Source: an uncultured Phascolarctobacterium sp. (GTDB taxonomy: Bacteria; Bacillota; Negativicutes; Acidaminococcales; Acidaminococcaceae). Taken from it: a stretch of 7,621 bases of DNA. Under the pieces are notes generated by a model. The model worked only from the letters and a program-made list of their open reading frames with translations, did no database searches and was not told the origin of the DNA. The stretch lies in contig UQWU01000061.1 of the NCBI GenBank assembly GCA_900544885.1, positions 1 to 7,621 of the forward strand, in the 5' to 3' direction. Made by a program: the position numbers and the translations under genes. Shown piece by piece: positions 5,916-7,621 of the stretch (positions are counted from its first letter, which is position 1; each line of letters starts with the position of its first letter).

Positions 5916-5917
5916 GT

Positions 5918-6454
5918 TTATTCTCCTATTGTCTTTAATGCAGCCAAAAATTCTTCACGGCTGACTCCATAATGATTTAATCGTTCTAAAAATTTCTTGG
6001 CATTACCATAGCCGATACCTAGAGCAGCGCCTAAAGCATCACGACGTACAGAGGCACGAGGACTGCCGTTTAAATCGTGCTGAAACAAATCATTGGCTGT
6101 AAATTCATTCTGCGGGCGATATTCATGATGACGTACTTTGCTTAAAGCAGCTAAAATAGCTTCTGGCTGAGCCTGTTCCACGCCTACATCATTATGTGCC
6201 GTTGCCTGATATTTAGGGATAAAAGCTTGTCCTGCATCAGGAAAACGCTCAGTTAGATAACGTCGGATACGCTCACCGGCACCATCAGGATCCGTTAAAA
6301 TAATAATCCCACGCTTCTTGTAAGCGGCTTCTATCTGTTTTAAGGTATAAGGAGCCAAAGTAAAGCCTCCGGTTTCAATCGTATCAGCCTCTAAAGCCTT
6401 ACTTATAGCTACTGTATCCATTTTTCCCTCAACAACGAGCACTTCTTTTAACAT
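5918..6454 (-). CDS. rnmV: Ribonuclease M5 (5S rRNA maturation)
   Basis: RNase M5 cuts both strands of the 5S rRNA precursor, with ribosomal protein L18 as cofactor in B. subtilis. The 178 residues begin with a TOPRIM domain: VVEGKMD (7-13) with catalytic Glu9, GG (29-30), and the acidic pair in LTDPDGAGE (53-61; Asp55 and Asp57) for Mg binding. PKYQATAHNDVGVEQA follows, then the RNA-binding C-terminal domain (about 110-178) ending in a small helical part with LGIGYGNAKKFLERLNHYG. The length is close to the B. subtilis enzyme. ATG at 6452-6454 is supported by AGGTGG (6465-6470), which touches the yabE-like stop codon (6470-6472), so translation may be coupled. The position next to rsmA is conserved in Firmicutes and identifies it against DnaG-like or other TOPRIM proteins. 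Confidence 0.95.
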   Translation of the reverse strand: MLKEVLVVEGKMDTVAISKALEADTIETGGFTLAPYTLKQIEAAYKKRGIIILTDPDGAGERIRRYLTERFPDAGQAFIPKYQATAHNDVGVEQAQPEAILAALSKVRHHEYRPQNEFTANDLFQHDLNGSPRASVRRDALGAALGIGYGNAKKFLERLNHYGVSREEFLAALKTIGE

Positions 6455-6469
6455 ATACTAATATCCACC

Positions 6470-7441
6470 TCAATCAGCAAGAATATATACTTCTACATCA
6501 CGTCTGCCCCAGTTAATGGCACTATGATAATCATTGAAGAACACGTCTATTCTATTGCCTACCATATCACCACCTGTATCACCTGCCATAGCAATACCAT
6601 AGCCGGGAATATACATTTTAGTATAATAAGGAATCATACTCGGGTCTACGGCAACAATCCCTTCGTAGGGGACGATACCGATAGCGGTTCTATTTCCTGT
6701 CGGCACATAGGCAGTGGAGTGAACAGTAATTTTTTTAGTATAGCGTTTATAACCTTCCGGAGTATAGACACTCATCGCCATACCGCGACGAATAATCTTG
6801 GCTTCCAGTTCTACAATAACTTCTCTTGCCAATTCAGTAACAGAATGAGTACCATCACTGTTTTTTACACGTTTGGAAACAATAGTAGCCTTGCCTTCCT
6901 TACCTTGGCTGGTTACTTGTTCCACACCAAAATTCATACTGTGGTCATCCTGATATTGTACAGGAATATCCACACTAGCTTCCTTAAACTGCAATTCTTC
7001 ATCGTCATTTAAAACGTAAACCTGCATATTAGGTCTTAAAGTATCTTTGACACTGGGATAAACGCGTTTAGACTTAAAGCGAATCCCCAGGTTCTTTAAA
7101 GCTTCGCCGATAGTGGCTTTAGAGCTTTTATACTCAATAGTTTTTTCGCCGATAATTACAGTAAAAGGTATTCCTCTGACAACCTCAATAACGCTGCCGT
7201 CCTGAACATTAGAATTTCTACCTTGCAGCTTCCAACCATCACCGGGAGCTAATACAACACCTGCTTCCAGTAAAATCTGGCGGGGGTCACTAGTGTTAGT
7301 GCGCAGTTCTTTCTTTTGTCCATCAACAACAACTGTTATATGCCTTGTCACATCAAAACCTGTTAAAAACGGTAGAATAAGCATTAATACTACGGCTACC
7401 GCTAAACAATGTAACTGTAATCTGCATATATTCTTAAACAT
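6470..7441 (-). CDS. yabE: YabE-like exported protein: DUF348, G5 and 3D domains
   Basis: This 323-residue envelope protein has an N-terminal signal/anchor (hydrophobic about 12-28, PFLTGF after it). Two DUF348 ubiquitin-like repeats follow at about 34-75 and 92-143 (HITVVVDGQKKELRT; PFTVIIGEKTIEYKS), then a G5 domain (about 154-220), which binds wall glycans. The C-terminal 3D domain (about 237-321) has the three aspartates that name it: D266 (VAVDPSMIP), D288 (AGDTGG) and D299 (RIDVFF). 3D domains share the fold of lytic transglycosylase MltA, so it probably cleaves or remodels peptidoglycan; the architecture parallels resuscitation factors with a different catalytic domain. AAGGAGG (7447-7453) lies five bases before ATG 7441. 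It heads the operon with rnmV and rsmA, as in B. subtilis, and has a promoter flanked by inverted repeats. Confidence 0.93.
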   Translation of the reverse strand: MFKNICRLQLHCLAVAVVLMLILPFLTGFDVTRHITVVVDGQKKELRTNTSDPRQILLEAGVVLAPGDGWKLQGRNSNVQDGSVIEVVRGIPFTVIIGEKTIEYKSSKATIGEALKNLGIRFKSKRVYPSVKDTLRPNMQVYVLNDDEELQFKEASVDIPVQYQDDHSMNFGVEQVTSQGKEGKATIVSKRVKNSDGTHSVTELAREVIVELEAKIIRRGMAMSVYTPEGYKRYTKKITVHSTAYVPTGNRTAIGIVPYEGIVAVDPSMIPYYTKMYIPGYGIAMAGDTGGDMVGNRIDVFFNDYHSAINWGRRDVEVYILAD

Positions 7442-7457
7442 AAAAACCTCCTTAACA

Positions 7458-7512
7458 CGTTCATTATTTTAACATAAATTTAGCAAAACCGTCAAATAAC
7501 ACAAAATGAACG
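7458..7512. repeat. Inverted repeat flanking the yabE-like promoter
   Basis: CGTTCATT (7458-7465) and AATGAACG (7505-7512) are perfect 8-bp inverted arms with centres 47 bp apart. They bracket the -35 and -10 of the operon promoter: one arm lies just past the -10 and the other upstream of the -35. This placement suits a regulator that loops or blocks the promoter. No known binding motif is recognised. Confidence 0.4.
7466..7495 (-). promoter_or_regulatory. Promoter of the yabE-rnmV-rsmA operon
   Basis: On the minus strand TTGACG (7490-7495, 5/6) and TAAAAT (7466-7471, 5/6) are spaced 18 bp, with an extended -10 TG at 7473-7474. Transcription would start near 7459, about 18 nt before the start codon, just ahead of AAGGAGG, so the leader is very short. 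No second promoter is obvious inside the operon, where gaps are 15 and 2 bp. Confidence 0.7.
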
Positions 7513-7573
7513 ATATTAAGTAATTTTTTGATATTTTAGTAGTTTAATTTATATGCATAAAAATAATAAAAGG

Positions 7574-7589
7574 TTCATTGTAAAATGAA
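7574..7589. repeat. Small palindrome TTCATT-GTAA-AATGAA
   Basis: Six-bp inverted arms with a 4-bp spacer repeat the TTCATT unit of the arms at 7458-7465 and 7505-7512, making four copies in about 130 bp. The rest of 7442-7621 is AT-rich and holds no gene. Confidence 0.35.
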
Positions 7590-7597
7590 ATTGCACA

Positions 7598-7621
7598 CCT
7601 TGAAAACAGAATAAAAATAGT
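7598..7621 (+). other. Motif resembling sequence flanking Firmicutes rRNA genes
   Basis: CCTTGAAAACAGAATA (7598-7613) resembles the short CTTTGAAAACTG-type stretch often seen in leaders and spacers before 16S or 23S rRNA genes in Firmicutes. It reads on the plus strand toward the window edge. No rRNA sequence is visible, so this is only a pointer. Confidence 0.25.

Noticed and set aside
6524..7012. 162-codon plus-strand open frame
   Set aside because: It lies antisense within the well-supported yabE-like gene, has low-complexity Ile/Thr/His/Asn composition, and has no ribosome binding site or family motif.

Overview
The window looks like chromosomal housekeeping DNA from a low-GC, AT-rich Firmicute. 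The order yabE-like, rnmV, rsmA on the minus strand is the classic Firmicutes arrangement. Ribosome binding sites are strong GGAGG types, and promoters are sigma-A-like. Several small proteins carry ordinary Sec signal peptides, including one with a long Pro/Thr/Lys linker and one resembling small exported proteins I associate with diderm Firmicutes. This makes a Negativicutes member (Acidaminococcaceae or Selenomonadales type) my best guess, but it is an inference from style and not from a phylogenetic marker. No mobile element, CRISPR array, tRNA or rRNA gene body is visible.

Layout. Bases 1-283 are non-coding and AT-rich and lead into a plus-strand metallo-beta-lactamase/beta-CASP nuclease-like gene (284-1381). 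A bidirectional terminator (1398-1433) separates it from two minus-strand genes for small exported proteins: an uncharacterised 142-residue protein (1447-1875) and a 97-residue LysM protein resembling the SOS division inhibitor YneA (1970-2263). The LysM gene has a near-consensus promoter bracketed by two copies of a 16-bp element containing the GAAC half-site of Firmicutes LexA boxes. Next is a minus-strand gene for a small unknown soluble protein with its own terminator (2442-2780).

A divergent intergenic region (2781-3011) then leads into a plus-strand cluster: an Rrf2/IscR-type regulator with a Cys cluster (3012-3452), an HD-domain phosphohydrolase-like protein (3511-4089), and an exported protein with a proline-rich linker (4086-5000). 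The last two overlap by ATGA. A second bidirectional terminator (5012-5045) separates this cluster from the convergent minus-strand operon: yabE-like (6470-7441), then rnmV (5918-6454), then rsmA (5058-5915).

Function. The yabE-rnmV-rsmA operon joins a cell-wall-active exported protein with two ribosome-maturation enzymes, one for 5S rRNA processing and one for 16S rRNA dimethylation. Its promoter sits between inverted GTTCATT-type repeats. The right edge (7598-7621) has a short motif like those found around Firmicutes rRNA genes, so an rRNA operon may begin just outside. The least explained parts are the direct-repeat-controlled LysM gene, the Rrf2-HD-exported protein cluster with a perfect palindrome in its leader, and the compact beta-CASP protein.
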